Below, piece by piece: positions 48,020 through 60,700 of a stretch of DNA of 64,000 nt. The stretch covers positions 1,490,501-1,554,500 of the forward strand of contig OX359196.1 in the NCBI GenBank assembly GCA_947172415.1, given 5' to 3'. The notes beneath the pieces are model-generated. The model was not told the origin of the DNA, made no database searches, and saw nothing but the letters and a program-made list of their open reading frames with translations. A program made the position numbers and the translations under genes. The stretch is from Chondrosia reniformis. Lineage: Eukaryota > Porifera > Demospongiae > Chondrillida > Chondrillidae. Position 1 is the stretch's first letter, and every line of letters starts with the position of its first letter.

Positions 48020-50227
48020 TCAAAGTACTACTACTCTTCTGTTATTACAATCTGCTATGTAAATGACTCCATCACTATTAACTGCTACACCAAAAGGACA
48101 ATTTAATCCAATATCGGTCACTTCATGGACACACTGTCCATCTTGGGTGAAGATGCTGAGCTTATTAGCACCATATGAAGCGACCACTATATGTTCATCA
48201 CTTGTGACTATTATACCATGTGGACACTTCACAATGCCATTTCCAAACTGCCTAATAAACTGACCATTCTGTTGAAACACTTGAATACGATCACCATCTG
48301 TGACGTAGACCAAATCATCAGGTGTTATGAGAATGAAAGTTGGGTGACTAAACTCCCCTTCAGCTTTACTCTTGTGACCAAACCTGTACAGGAATGTACC
48401 TTCTTCTGTAAACACAGAAACACAATGATTCCAATACTCTACCACAAATATATGTCCCTCCTTGTTCACTGCCAAACCACATGGCTTACTAAGTTGACCT
48501 TGATTTTTACCTTTGCCTCTAAACTGCCTCACAAATTCACCAGCTGCTGTGTAGATACTGATGTAGCCATTACTCCAGTCACTGACTAGCACATTTCCTG
48601 TTCTACTTAGTGCGATTCCATACAACCAACCACCACTCTTGACTTTGAAGCTTCTTATAACTTGACCCTGTCTGTTTAGGATAGTCACTTGTCCTTTGTT
48701 ATCTGAACAGTATAGCAAACCATCTGGACCCACTGCCACACCATAATACTTAGAACCATAATTAAATGAAAATGATGGATGCTTAAACTCCTGCTTGACT
48801 GCAGTAATTCTGCTAGCACCTACTACCTTCACTTCTACTGGACTACCTGCTACATCGTGTCCTCCAACAGTCACACTCAGATTACACTTCTCTGACAGAA
48901 CACTCGCAAACTGCACCTCATATGTGCCATCTCTCATGTCTGCTACTTCACCAAACACAGGAACACCTGCTTTCACAGGATTAAGGACAGCCAACACTTT
49001 GTCTCCTCCTCTGCACTCATTGCCTCTCTCATCTCTTGTCATTAACTTGAAATGCAAAGGAGGTTTCTTGTTCCAAGGGCTTATTCTGCAGGTAATGACA
49101 TTGTCCTTCACTTTCACTCCTTCCATAGAGCAGTTTGGAGGATGGGGACTGTGATGGATACTTCCAAGTGATGAGATGTACTTTTCCACTTCTTCTATCT
49201 TACAACTCATGAAAGCAACAGAGGGTTGGATAAAGGCTCTTGGCATTGAGATACTGCTGTTGAGAGATGACATGCGACTGACAATCTTCTTTGTTACCGA
49301 TAACCGCTCTTCTGTTGTTCCATTCAAACTCAACTCTTCAGACAGGCAATGAAAATCATCAAGCTTCTTCAGGCTGACCTTCAATTCTGTCTCGCGTCTC
49401 TCGAGTTCTCTCCTTCCCTTGTCTTCTGCTTCCCTCACTTCAGCAGCAAGACCATCACAGCAGGTTGTCACCATGGCAACCAGATGTTCCTTTATTCCAG
49501 CAATCTCTTCTAACGCATTCTCAGACTGCTGTTGGAGACTAGCTTTGCTGTCCTGCACTTCTTGGAGAGCAGAACTGATTGCCTTCCTTTGAGTCATCAC
49601 GAGTGAAAGACACTGCGTCAAAGTGCTCTTGTTTGACTCTCCCAGCTTATCGTCAATGTATGACACTTTGTGGAAACGATGTGTTTCGACAGAAGAACAA
49701 ATGTGACAAATCATTTCTTCACAATTATCACAGTAAAGTTTACAATTCTCTTTGTGTTTTGAGCATTTGAATAAATCCTCTTTCTTACCGCCTTGTTCAA
49801 ACATTCCTTGCAACGGCTTCATTTCGTGTTTCCTTAAGAGCTTGTGAGATTTGTGTTCATCGACGCATTCCTGGCAAATGAACGCGTCGCAATTCGAGCA
49901 GAAACTTACGGCAGATCTCTCTCCTTCGTGATCCCCTTGACAGATGACGCCTTCCTTCCGGTACCGGTTGCTGAAAGCCTTCCTCAGAGCGAAGGGATGG
50001 TTAGAAAGATCCTTGGGAGACAAGGAGAACACTTCCTCGCAAGTCTGGCAGGAGATTCTGCAATGGAGAATTTTCTCTTGGCATTCTATCTTTTCGCACA
50101 AAGCTAACGAGTGGAGACACGGTAGACATTTTAACTCTTCTACTTGTTCTCCGCAATTGACACAAGAGAGACTAAGCTGGCTGGACTGAAGGGATGGTAC
50201 CGGTGGGATCGCTTGAACCTCCGCCAT
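48020..50227 (-). CDS. TRIM-NHL protein (TRIM2/3/71 type), intronless
   Basis: A single 735-codon frame. Order: a divergent RING-like Cys cluster (about residues 22-66, CVNCGEQ to CQTCEE); B-box 1 (about 94-140, CSNCDAFICQECVDEH); B-box 2 (about 153-195, CDNCEEMICHIC); a coiled coil (about 200-330); a filamin/ABP280-like domain (about 362-460, ending VTVGGHDVAGSPVEVKVV); then about six NHL beta-propeller blades (about 475-735, with repeated GIAVN.DG...V.D..N motifs). Relatives are E3 ubiquitin ligases and/or RNA-binding translational repressors. The RING spacing is irregular, so ligase activity is uncertain. The start codon is the first ATG and gives a natural N-terminus. Lack of introns fits either retro-origin or the single-exon TRIM-NHL expansions in invertebrates. 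Confidence 0.9.
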   Translation of the reverse strand: MAEVQAIPPVPSLQSSQLSLSCVNCGEQVEELKCLPCLHSLALCEKIECQEKILHCRISCQTCEEVFSLSPKDLSNHPFALRKAFSNRYRKEGVICQGDHEGERSAVSFCSNCDAFICQECVDEHKSHKLLRKHEMKPLQGMFEQGGKKEDLFKCSKHKENCKLYCDNCEEMICHICSSVETHRFHKVSYIDDKLGESNKSTLTQCLSLVMTQRKAISSALQEVQDSKASLQQQSENALEEIAGIKEHLVAMVTTCCDGLAAEVREAEDKGRRELERRETELKVSLKKLDDFHCLSEELSLNGTTEERLSVTKKIVSRMSSLNSSISMPRAFIQPSVAFMSCKIEEVEKYISSLGSIHHSPHPPNCSMEGVKVKDNVITCRISPWNKKPPLHFKLMTRDERGNECRGGDKVLAVLNPVKAGVPVFGEVADMRDGTYEVQFASVLSEKCNLSVTVGGHDVAGSPVEVKVVGASRITAVKQEFKHPSFSFNYGSKYYGVAVGPDGLLYCSDNKGQVTILNRQGQVIRSFKVKSGGWLYGIALSRTGNVLVSDWSNGYISIYTAAGEFVRQFRGKGKNQGQLSKPCGLAVNKEGHIFVVEYWNHCVSVFTEEGTFLYRFGHKSKAEGEFSHPTFILITPDDLVYVTDGDRIQVFQQNGQFIRQFGNGIVKCPHGIIVTSDEHIVVASYGANKLSIFTQDGQCVHEVTDIGLNCPFGVAVNSDGVIYIADCNNRRVVVL

Positions 50228-50462
50228 TTGTATACAGATCGAATCTACATTAGAATTCTAACTTCCGGTTAGTATAGAGAAGTCTATGATAATGGACAGT
50301 ATAAGTGCTGAATCATTAATATTGTCAAAAACGCTATTCAGGATTGTTATAATAGTGCGTTGGACATTCTATAGCTATAACATGGTTATATATAGTAGTT
50401 AGAATTCTTTATTTGTTAAGCAAGAAAGTTTAGTCACGAGGGTGAGAGTTTAATTGCCCAAC

Positions 50463-50540
50463 ATGGTGAAATGCCCATATGGTATAGCAGTCACAAATAA
50501 TGGACATATAGTGGTAGCTTCATATGGTGCCCCATGAGTT
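50463..50540 (+). pseudogene. NHL-repeat relic on the opposite strand
   Basis: The plus strand encodes VKCPYGIAVTNNGHIVVASYGA and then a stop. It mirrors blade residues VKCPHGIIVTSDEHIVVASY of the neighbouring TRIM-NHL protein. It is only about 24 codons long and has no start or propeller context, so it is a fragment of an inverted paralogue. Confidence 0.65.
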
Positions 50541-51074
50541 TTTAACTCAATTTTTGTTTCCTTCAAATTAACATAGCTACAGTGTAAATGTAAAAATGTA
50601 CATAATTAGTCGCACTTCAAGTATTATGAAGTGCATGTGCACAAACATTGAAAACATACTAAACTAGGTTACTTCCTCAAAATACATCCTACATATATTC
50701 TATTTTATCTCTGTCCCCTTCTTACGTATCATTAAGAATCCATGCTTAGTAAGTTTTGAATGTAAGAATTGTGCCTGTTTAGAGATAGATGTATATACGT
50801 ATGTATAACTTATGGTAGAGGGTACGGTTAGTATGGTTGGTCAGACGTTACTATACTAGAAGCTAGGAAAGTCATACTTCAATACAATAATAAGTATATT
50901 AAAGGAAATAATATAGAGTTATGTAGATATGTATGTATGAAAAATGAAATATATAATTAATGAAAAGCTATATTCTTGAAATACTTATGTATGCTCCCCG
51001 ATAAATTATATATAGTTTACAAATAAAAACATTAAGAAAGTATCTTGTACTCTGTAAGCATAAGCATTCTGTGG
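50541..51074. other. Intergenic, AT-rich
   Basis: No coding signal. It contains the 3' flank of the SET-domain gene (stop at 51075) and (TA)-rich runs. Confidence 0.5.
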
Positions 51075-54000
51075 CTACCAAAGGAAACCCCTACATTGTC
51101 CTGAACCGCAAAAACATGGTTCCTGTCCATTGATAAAATCAATCTTGTAATCAAATGTCAGCTCCTCTCCGGGAAAGATATCTCTTGCTGCAAAGAATCC
51201 CACATGAGGAAATCTAGGATCCATTGACTCAATCCAGGCATTGTATATGGTCATATTGGGTGAGCACTACATATACACAACAAACAGAAACATATGCATG
51301 TACAATTCAGTTATGTATATATGTATTTGTACATGTTTCAATGTTGTGCTAATGGACAAGTTTGCCAGTAACTGATGTAAACTTTACTGCTCATTAACCA
51401 GTACAGAAATTTAAAATGTATTAAGAGTCAAAAGGCATGAGTTAACGAGTGAATAATCTCACAAGGTAAGAAGGTTGTGATTTCCCTTATCAGCAGATAA
51501 GGGAATGGCCAAAGAATGGCTGACAACCATATGTACAATGAAATATAGGGATCTTAAGATCTAAAGCTGAATTTAAAGCTTTGAAGCTACATACATAAAT
51601 GCTAAATCTAACCGAGTGATTGCAGAATCTTGATATATTGCCATATCTTGTTGAATCAATACTGTAAGGTTTATGAGATGAATCAGTGTCAATATCAAGG
51701 TCAAACAGGTACGTTAGTCCCTTTGAGTTGGAGATTCTCCCTTGATGCTCAGCCATTTCATCTGTAATTATTTCACCAACAAATTCTACAATAAAGCTGC
51801 CCCTAAATTAAATAACAATAAGTGGAAACATACATATTATATTTATTCAGAGTGCACTGTTTCCTATATGCAAAGATGATTTAAGGTTTGTCCCTATAAG
51901 AGAGGATATCTTTTGGATGGTTCATCTTTCGATAATTTGAGCGTCTAAAATAAGTTTGACACAGTTAAAATTCTATTAAGAAAGAATATCCATAGACTTC
52001 AACAAATACCTCATGTTAACTGAGTTATTAATAAACTACGTACGTACTGTAACAGAAAAGGAATTGATACTACACAGAAATTCTATGTACGTACTTACTT
52101 CTCTATGAACACAACTGATTTAATTCCCCATCCTTTAGCTTGTGTCTTGAATATGCACACAGGAATCTGACGTCTTTTCTGCAAAACTCTTCTGTGACAA
52201 GTAGGTCCACACCCACAGGAGGAGCAGCATTCAACAAGGGGTGTGGCAGCACTAACAATTACTTTTCCCTTTTCACTATAGCAAGGCGTGGAACCGAATC
52301 CACTTGCACATACACAGGTTGTGCATTCTCCACCTTCAATACAGCAACAAACAAAGTCTCTTGTTCGTGGTAGTGGCTTTATAATTTCTGGTATCAACCT
52401 CCTATCAGTGATGTAAGTGAAGTCTAAGGGAGGCGGAATGGTATCCACCGTATTTTCAACATAAATATAGGCTTCTATTCCATGGCACGTTTTGTTGAGG
52501 TAGTATTCCCATGCATCCAGTGTGGCTTGGTAGAGAGCATTGGATGATGCCACTGTCTTATAGTGGACTGGTCTGGTGCTGATGAGGTAGGTGGATAGAT
52601 GGTTTGTCGTCAGAGAGAGGATATTAGAATTACAGGATTCAGTAGAAACACAGATCTGCCGTGATAGCTTCATTCTGGGACGGAATGAAAGTTTCCTGCC
52701 TGATTGTTTTCCCAATTCATCTGACGGATCTCCCTCTTGTTTCTCTGGCTGTAAGGAATGTGGGCCAGTCCTGAATGAAGATGGCGTCTGCGTGGTCAGT
52801 TTCACTTCTCTATTTGGAGTTGCAGGGGGAGAGATACTCACTTCAATGGAGCCGCTGGGAATGGTTGGACTGTACAACTCATTCATTGTTATTATTGAAT
52901 GAGTTGTGTGATGCAAGTATTGACTTGCTGAATCTGCTGAGTCAGCATTGCTTTGCCAATCCCTGGGAACTGACACAAAGTTCAGTTTTGAAGTATCTCC
53001 CTCAATTTTAATATGTTTCTTGATGTTCTGCTTGGCTGCCAGAAAGGCTCTCCTTTCCCTTTTGATAATGCTACTCTGAAACACCTTCTTCTGTTTAAGG
53101 GAGTGTCTTTGAATAGATCTGTCTTTTAAGCTCACAAATGTCTGATCTGGTTGTCTCGTGCACACCTTTCGCATCTTTTTTCCTTGCGAGTTCACTTTCT
53201 CTAGCTCCACTATATAGATTTCATTGCTATGTGTATGCTCCTGCATACAATCTCCTTTAGAGGCAGAACTAAATTAATGAGAAAGCGAAATCACTTAATT
53301 AGGAATTAATTATACATATAGGAACACATGAGAGGTGAACTGTATTATATAGGAACACATGAGAGGTGAACTGTACTATATATATAGGAACACATGAGAG
53401 GTGAACTGTACTATATACGTATATAGGAACACATGAGAGGTGAACTGTACTATATATATAGGAACACATGAGAGGTGAACTGTACTATATATATAGGAAC
53501 ACATGAGAGGTGTACTGTACTATATATATAGGAACACATGAGAGGTGAACTGTACTATATACGTAGGAACACATGAGAGGTGTACTGTACTATATAGGAA
53601 CACATGAGAGGTGAACTGTACTATATAGGAACACATGAGAGGTGAACTGTACTATATACGTAGGAACACATGAGAGGTGAACTGTACTATATACGTATAT
53701 AGGAACACATGAGAGGTGTACTTGCGGTGCTCTTTAGCTAAAGTAGTAATGTAATACTGTCATACGCACAGCTAGCCTAAAAAACACAAATGGAAGAAGG
53801 GTTGAATTTAAAGTTGACAGAAGTCATTAACATTGATCAATATTGTAGTGGGCATATGATAGAAATAGCAAATCAAGCAGCATTTTAACTGAGATTGCAA
53901 GAAAACAAAAATCAGAACTGCTGATTTGAAGCAATGTCTAGAACATGAAATTTATGAGATTGTGTAAATAATAGGGTTGTCCTCTATAGTAATTTATCAC

Positions 54001-54774
54001 CTCTTATGCGACAACATCTAGAAGTGTACTTGACAAGGGGAGTTAATTTGTAAAAGCCAGTTCTTAATGCTATGATGACAATATGCTAATCATTTGGAGA
54101 TACTGCACCAACCAACCAGCCAAGTGACTAAAGTCTATCTTGGTTGGGAGACCAATCTCTATTAAAATGGCAACCAGTGATTACCTCCCAGTAATCGAAT
54201 GGGTGAAAGAACCACAGACAGCTTAGGGCTTATCAGTGTGGTAACTTTGGGGTGAATTGGGATGACTGCCTTCAACTTGCTTTAGTTCAATCCATCTTAG
54301 TGAAACACTTGTGGTTACAGTAAGAGTGAAGGCAGACGCTAATCTAAACCACCCAAGGTTACTCATTGGGCTCCTAATACTTCCACTGAAGACTATACTT
54401 TCAAGGCTGACATAACTGAAATGTACAAATAGAAAACTGTCTATGTGTGAAATATTAAACATGCACAGGTGATGAAAATAATCGAACGCGTGTTAAGGAG
54501 AACATTACTCGGTAGCCTACACGTGCTATGTTTGGTGAGGCAAAAGCGAACTACAATCATACCTGTTTGTTAGGTAATGACCCACAGCGTACCTTGAGGA
54601 ATTACTATTGACTTTGTCTTTCCTTTTCTGTTTTCCTATCTGGCTCCTCCGAATATGCCGCTTTTGTGCAGCTGCCGTGCTAAAAAAACTAACGGCGTCA
54701 ATTTTATGGTCGACAAAGTACTCTCTTAACATTTTGGAGAAGCCCGCTAAATCTTTACTGGATATCCAGAGCAT
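51075..54774 (-). CDS. SUV39H-like histone H3K9 methyltransferase (pre-SET, SET, post-SET)
   Basis: The four minus-strand exons are 54774-54593, 53268-52099, 51802-51613 and 51266-51075, with continuous phase and about 577 residues. The pre-SET zinc cluster (about residues 365-435) includes DFVCCCIEGGECTTCVC and CCSSCGCGPTC. SET includes GWGIKSVVFIEKGSFIVEFV, YGNISRFCNHSCSPNM and GEELTFDY, so the cofactor and catalytic motifs are intact. Post-SET ends CFCGSGQCRGFLW. Members methylate H3 lysine 9 to build heterochromatin. I see no chromodomain; the N-terminal 350 residues are basic and Ser/Thr-rich, so it could instead be a SETDB/EHMT-side relative. The start is chosen because an in-frame TAG lies just upstream of the first exon's open frame, though a further 5' exon spliced at that TTTAG is possible. 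Head-to-head with CADPS. Confidence 0.8.
53316..53720. repeat. Minisatellite, 12 copies of about 29-39 bp
   Basis: Twelve copies of a unit starting AGGAACACATGAGAGGTG and ending ACTGTACTATATA. Length differences come from TATA/TACGTATA runs between copies. It lies in intron 1 of the SET-domain gene, about 50 bp upstream of the exon 2 acceptor. Confidence 0.95.
54085..54245 (-). repeat. Interspersed repeat R2 copy (inverted)
   Basis: Carries CCAACCAGCCAAGTGACTAA, CAACCAGTGATTACCTCCCAG and AAGAACCACAGACAGCT, the reverse complement of the R2 copy at 15780-15945. Located in intron 1 of the SET-domain gene. Confidence 0.65.
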
Positions 54775-55251
54775 TTCGCCCTCCTTCTCAATCTGAAATT
54801 GCGCATCCCCAGTCTAAAGTTGTACGAAAGAGAAGTATCATGAATAAGTAGTTTGTGGGTTGCACGTACTGTAATACCTCAGTGTTTATTCTATGATTCA
54901 ATATCTTTTCTGCTACAACTACTGCCATTCGGATCTCCCGCGCGCGAACTACGTAAAACCAGTATCGAAAGTGAACGCAAACAAACGCGCTACAAACAGG
55001 AACTGCACATCGTGTATGAATCGACGATAACAGTTTATGGTTTAATTTATAGTAAGACGGCCGATCATATATATTTTATACGTAATGTACTGATTCATAT
55101 TGGATATCTGTAGACCCTTCAGTATCAGTAGTGAATCTTCACACTCTACGCCTTTTGGACTCCCAAAGACTTACGTATATACCAAGAGAAGTTGTATTTA
55201 TACTGTAGTGGAGTGCTAACAATACAACCCTTATTTGCGCAAAGAGGTATT
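54775..55251. promoter_or_regulatory. Candidate divergent promoter between the SET-domain gene and CADPS
   Basis: 477 bp separate the two start codons. The segment includes a CGCGCGCG-like patch (about 54940) that is unusual in this AT-rich window. An in-frame open stretch upstream of 55252 could extend CADPS by 20 residues, but the ATG at 55252 starts an acidic N-terminus typical of the family. Confidence 0.35.
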
Positions 55252-57706
55252 ATGATACAAGAATTAGAGTCGGAATCATCTGGGTTTTCCAGTGAAGAGG
55301 ATATAGATGCGATGATAGAGCCGATCGCGATAGATCATGGTCACTCTAGTACTCTAAACAGTATAACCAAGCCAGCAGTAGAAAGCGAGCAGAATAGTCT
55401 TTCTCTTCCACCTCAGGAAGGATCTACTGCTCTTAAGCCGCGTAGCGGATCGTTTGGAAAGCCGGTTACCCAGAGGTCGAAACTCAGCTCTAGTCGCAGC
55501 CCGTCGCCCGCACCTACCGCGTCGCCGTCCGCGCCTCGTCGGATAATACGAAGTCGTCCCTTAGTGACACAGAAAGAACATAGTCTGGTTAAAAGAATGC
55601 CAGGTGGGTTATTAGAAGAGAATGCTTTTATAAAACTACTTTCCCTTTTATGATTAAACTGAAGCTACCTACGTATACGTAGATAAATCTATATACTGAG
55701 TGTATAGTCTACTACTGTGTGGTACTGAAGTGTAGATGCACATTATGTTTTTCTAATTGAATTTGCAAGGATATATTACAAAGAATATGTCTAATAGAAG
55801 TATTTGTTAATACTAGTATAGTCGCTTCAGTTTCAAGGTAAACATATATATGCATGGGTCAGTTGTTTACAGTTATGGGAATATGTATATCTTTATAGCT
55901 CAGGTATGTACGTAAATGTACAATTACAATCAGCGAATTTGAGTTAGTATGCTAAAATCTGTTGCTATTTTCACATTATCTCCTCAAAGTGGTCTGTACA
56001 TACTGATTCATTGCATAATTATTGTTATCATTATTATTTATTATTTATTATTATTATTGCCCTTTCAGCGAAAGCTGGTATAAGTCGGGGACCATGAGCA
56101 AATATGTAGAGTTAAATAATTTAGTTAAAATCAGAAATTAATCATATGAAAATATTCTTGAATCTTCTTTTAAATACTGGATCTCTAGCCTCCCTGACTC
56201 CACTTGGCAGTATTCACCATTATACGTACGTATATGACATTCAATAGGATATTATTTAACTTCTAATTCTATGAGTGATTACTTGAAACCGTGCTTACTT
56301 CATCCTTTATCCAAAGTCCAAAATGTATACTTGCATACAAAGCTTTGTTCATTATAATAGTGCTGAGTTCTATATAAAGAATCTAATACATATACCTATA
56401 TATAAGATCTTGTTGTCCATTGTATTGTATCCTTGTACATAGGATATGAAGAGAGAGAGGCAATGCATGAGGTAGATCAGGTTCTTGAGAAGAGATTGTT
56501 GTATGTGCTGATTGCTCGATGTGTAGTATTTCCTATTAGCAAAAGACCCAAGATAGATCGCACACCTCCAATCTACAAGCTAAATCTGACAAGATTTGAA
56601 GAACTCATCTCCCGAGTCAAGAAGTTCCATACCTCAGAAGTACCACAAAGCAGTGTTGAAAGTGATATCATCTCTTGCATAAGAGACTTTCATGAGATAT
56701 TGTTAGGTTCACCTAGAATTGCTCAACTGGTAGAGGATGGGAACCTCTCAACTGCAGAGCTAAAGCACATGTTTTATATTTTTGCAAAGAAGAGGATTGA
56801 ATCATTACAGCAGAATTACCAAGAGAGTGATGTTCCCTTTGATAATCCTTCTCCCACGCTCACTTCAAACCCAGTGGATCTTGCCAACCGATGGAGTGCT
56901 ATGGTTGACAAGATGTGCTTTGAAGAAGAGGTCAGTACATACATATGTATCTACGTATGTACATAATATAGACGAACGTATGTAAAGTATCTATTTTAAA
57001 AAATCCATATTTATATTTAGTAGTATAAATACCTTACACTCATTCAAATATACGTATTGCATACAAATGATTATATTTACTGTATAATCTATTACCTATG
57101 TACGTACATACATACGTATATGTTATTGAATTAGAACAATTTTACACTGTGAAAGCCAGTAAATAAAAGTTATATGACGTCATCTTTCTTTAAGCATTTA
57201 CTTACTGTGGTATGCCTATGGTAGCATCATTATGCTTCAATATACATACATAGGTACACACGTGTAAGCAGTGCAATGAAAATAATTACCTTTAACTACT
57301 ACAAATTCATTCCACAGTATCTTTGTATGCGTACGTACGTATGTTAGAACACCATTTTCCTATATGTTGATATGGTTGACATCAATGTCAGGTTAATGAA
57401 AGTACAAGTAGAATTGGGTGTTATTCTAGGCTTATCTGCAAATATATATATATGTATATAATGTAGTTCTATATGATAGTTTGGCTGATTTGGCTTTAAT
57501 TGAACCTCATCCTTGCAATTATTGTAGGTAGCAAAAGACAGAGGATTTGCTTACCGTTCTTCTGATGATACCTTCTCCCAGACAGAGCTGTTTTCAATCT
57601 TTCAACAAATTTTGGGTGTTTCTGCCTTAGATCATCAAATGTTTTCCACTAAATGTCATGTAAGTTAGAAAGCTTCAGTCACACTGTATACGTACGTGCA
57701 TGCATA

Positions 57707-57785
<79 letters not shown>

Positions 57786-60700
57786 ATTATTATTAAAGTG
57801 CCCATGCATGTACATACATTAAGGTGTAGATAAATGCCAACCAGTTCTGGTTAAGGGGCACAGGGCTATACCTGGACACGTATAAACCATCGCCACTTAA
57901 GGCTACCAAGCCGTCCGCCCAGGTACATAGCCTGACTGCCTGGGCGCATTAAGCCCTCACCACTTAAGGCTACCAGGCCGCACTTCCCAAACAGTCATAT
58001 ACGTATGTACGTACCTACCTTACTTTTTAATTAATAAGACTTCTTGCCATGGCTGAACCTTTCAATGAAGTCGTTAGGTTTTGAGTCTTGTTGAGATAAT
58101 AATGTACATATTATGTACATACGTAGTTATAAAGGTGCAAAATACGTGTATATAAGCCCTATAAATGGGAGTTCTACCAATTTGTAAATAATATGTTAAA
58201 TATGTTCAATTTTTATGAGTGAAACATATAACAATGTTCACACCTATAGGTTCTTGTATTCGTCCTATGTTCTGTTGTGAGTGTACAAGGTCTGACACTA
58301 CCTATATACGTATTTCGTATGTATATTGTACGTATAGTGACTTCTCTAGTTTCCAAGCTAAAAGTTTGCATTTATGCAGTAGGCTTATTAATCAGGATTG
58401 CAAATACTTTAAGCTTAAATCAGAAGAAAGAAAAGAAAAGAGAAGACTCCTGTATCTTCATCCAAAGCTCTCTCCAGGTTTAATTCCCTATTGTTTTTTT
58501 AAAGAGTAGGTATAGCACGTAGGAAAATGGTGTATTAGATTTTCATATACGTATGTATCAGCAAGACTTTCCCATACTGTAGCAGTAGTCTCGTGCACTT
58601 ATGTAAAACATTGGCAAGTCTTTTGACAATGAGTATCAATTCCTATATTATCTCTGGATTTACATATTATGTATGTACATATATATGTTTACATATAAAC
58701 AGAAGTTGTATAATATTACTTGTAGGAAATTGGTAATTAGTGATGTTGTATAGACTTTGTACCCTTTCCTATCTGAGACCACAATTAAGTAATGAAGTTG
58801 TAATACTTTTCCTACTAAACTATAGGAAAATACTGTTTTTCTATTATTTGCAAATGTTGTAAAGTATGTATACACCTTTATGCGATTGTGGTCAGGTCTG
58901 TTTTAGTTTTGAATCGCTAAAGAAGTTTTTTGTTTAAAAAGGAAGCCATTCAGTCATGGTGTGTTAACTTGCAGAGGAAGGACTCCCTTACACCTGTAGT
59001 GCTTCCAAGAAAACCTGAAGCTTTCAATGATCAGAGAATAGGCTTTACAATATTTTTAGTAAATGTGTTTCCATGATGGAAATATAATCACTGGGAGATA
59101 ATATGTATATCCCACTATACTATATTGCCATCATATCATAGCCTTTGCATACATAACTTGGGGTAGTTAACTCCCCTTACTGTGTGTCTAAAGCATTTTA
59201 CCTATGCATACGTATGTACATAATTTACATATATGTCTGTTCTACAATACAAGGCCTATAGAGAACTAAACCTAGTTTGTACATACATACCTACGTATGT
59301 ACATGTCAGAGATTTTGATCATTATGGTATGGTATAATTCATTTTACATGTACTATGTACTTACGTACGTATTTTATATTTGAATAATGAGAGTTAATTG
59401 CACTTGGCCTGTGCAAAGGCTATAATGATAAGCAGAAATGAGCCCAAATGAGGGTGAAACAGCTGTCTATGGTTCTTTGATGAATTTTTCCATCTTGGAT
59501 GACTGGGAGGCAATCACTGGTTACCAATTTGATAGGACTTTGATCCCTAGCCAAGATTAGATATATATAGGTCACTTGGCTGGTTGGCGTAATACTTCCC
59601 AGTGATTATTTTTGCATATATTTTATATGTCATCATCATTTAACTCTGGATATTACCCCTACCCACTCATGTCCCCTGAGGAGCGCAATGAGTGGACATG
59701 AGTGGGCAGGGGTAATATCCAGAGTTAAATGATGATGACATATAAAATATATGCAAAAATAATCACTGGGAAGTATTACGCCAACCAGCCAAGTGACCTA
59801 TATATATCTAATCTTGGCTAGCGCTGAGGGATCATAGTCCTATTAAATTGGTAAATGTACTAGGATATTTAGGTTTATATGCACTTGTTTATTGAACAAT
59901 TCTTAAGAATCAAGTGTAATTTAGAAAGGTTTACAGGCCTACATGTACATATGACACAATATTTGTATCCCGTTTTCCACATTTTCTGATTAGTATAACC
60001 CAGTAGTTTGACTAGTGTTCAAAGTTATAGTAGCACTGATTCGGCTTTACGTATATTACACATATAATTTGATGAAGAGCATTGTGGACATACATATGTG
60101 TGTACATACCGTATAGGCGGAAATTTTGGCAGTGAGCAGATTGGTGGTTTTGAGGGCAATCAGCCAATATTTCAACTGTCATACAACACTGAATGTAGGA
60201 AAAACATCTGTCTTGTCAGTAAATTCACCGAAGTAAAATCTCCTAATTGCCATAATTTGAACAATCCCCCAAATATTTGTCCTGCCAAAATTTCCAGCTA
60301 TATGGTAATAGGTTCATTACTTGAGAATATTTGGCACATAAACTAAAAAGGGCTTGATTGAGAGAAAGGGAAGTACAATAATGGCCTATTTGTAAGTACG
60401 TGGCATCTTTTAGAACCTAGACATATGATTTTTTCAAATTGATTTTTCTTCAAATTCATCTGTCATGTTCTCATGTATGTATGTACGTATATACATGCTT
60501 CCATGTATAGCTCGGAGACAGAGAGGAGCAGGAGTCTGTTTTAAGGAGAGAACTTCAACAGTGGAAAGAAAAATTCCAAAGGGTTAGTGATGATCATATT
60601 AAAGCAGCTTATCTGGCTTTACCTTTAGCTCTATTTACTTTTGCCTGATGACTGTATTGATGCATATATTTACACCTATATATACGTATACACATTATTA

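Noticed and set aside
48063..50189. Plus-strand frames of 60-132 codons across the TRIM-NHL gene
   Set aside because: Antisense shadows of a 735-codon gene with clear domains.
53316..53720. CRISPR-like regular array
   Set aside because: Whole units repeat with no unique spacers, and the locus is in an intron of an animal gene; it is a minisatellite.
57830..57990. tRNA-derived SINE or tRNA gene
   Set aside because: GC-richer, but I could not draw acceptor, D, anticodon and T arms.
58936..59075. Extra CADPS exon (EAIQSWCVNLQRKDSL...)
   Set aside because: Open for about 45 codons after an AG, but the CADPS family shows no insert here, and exon 3 to exon 4 join cleanly without it.
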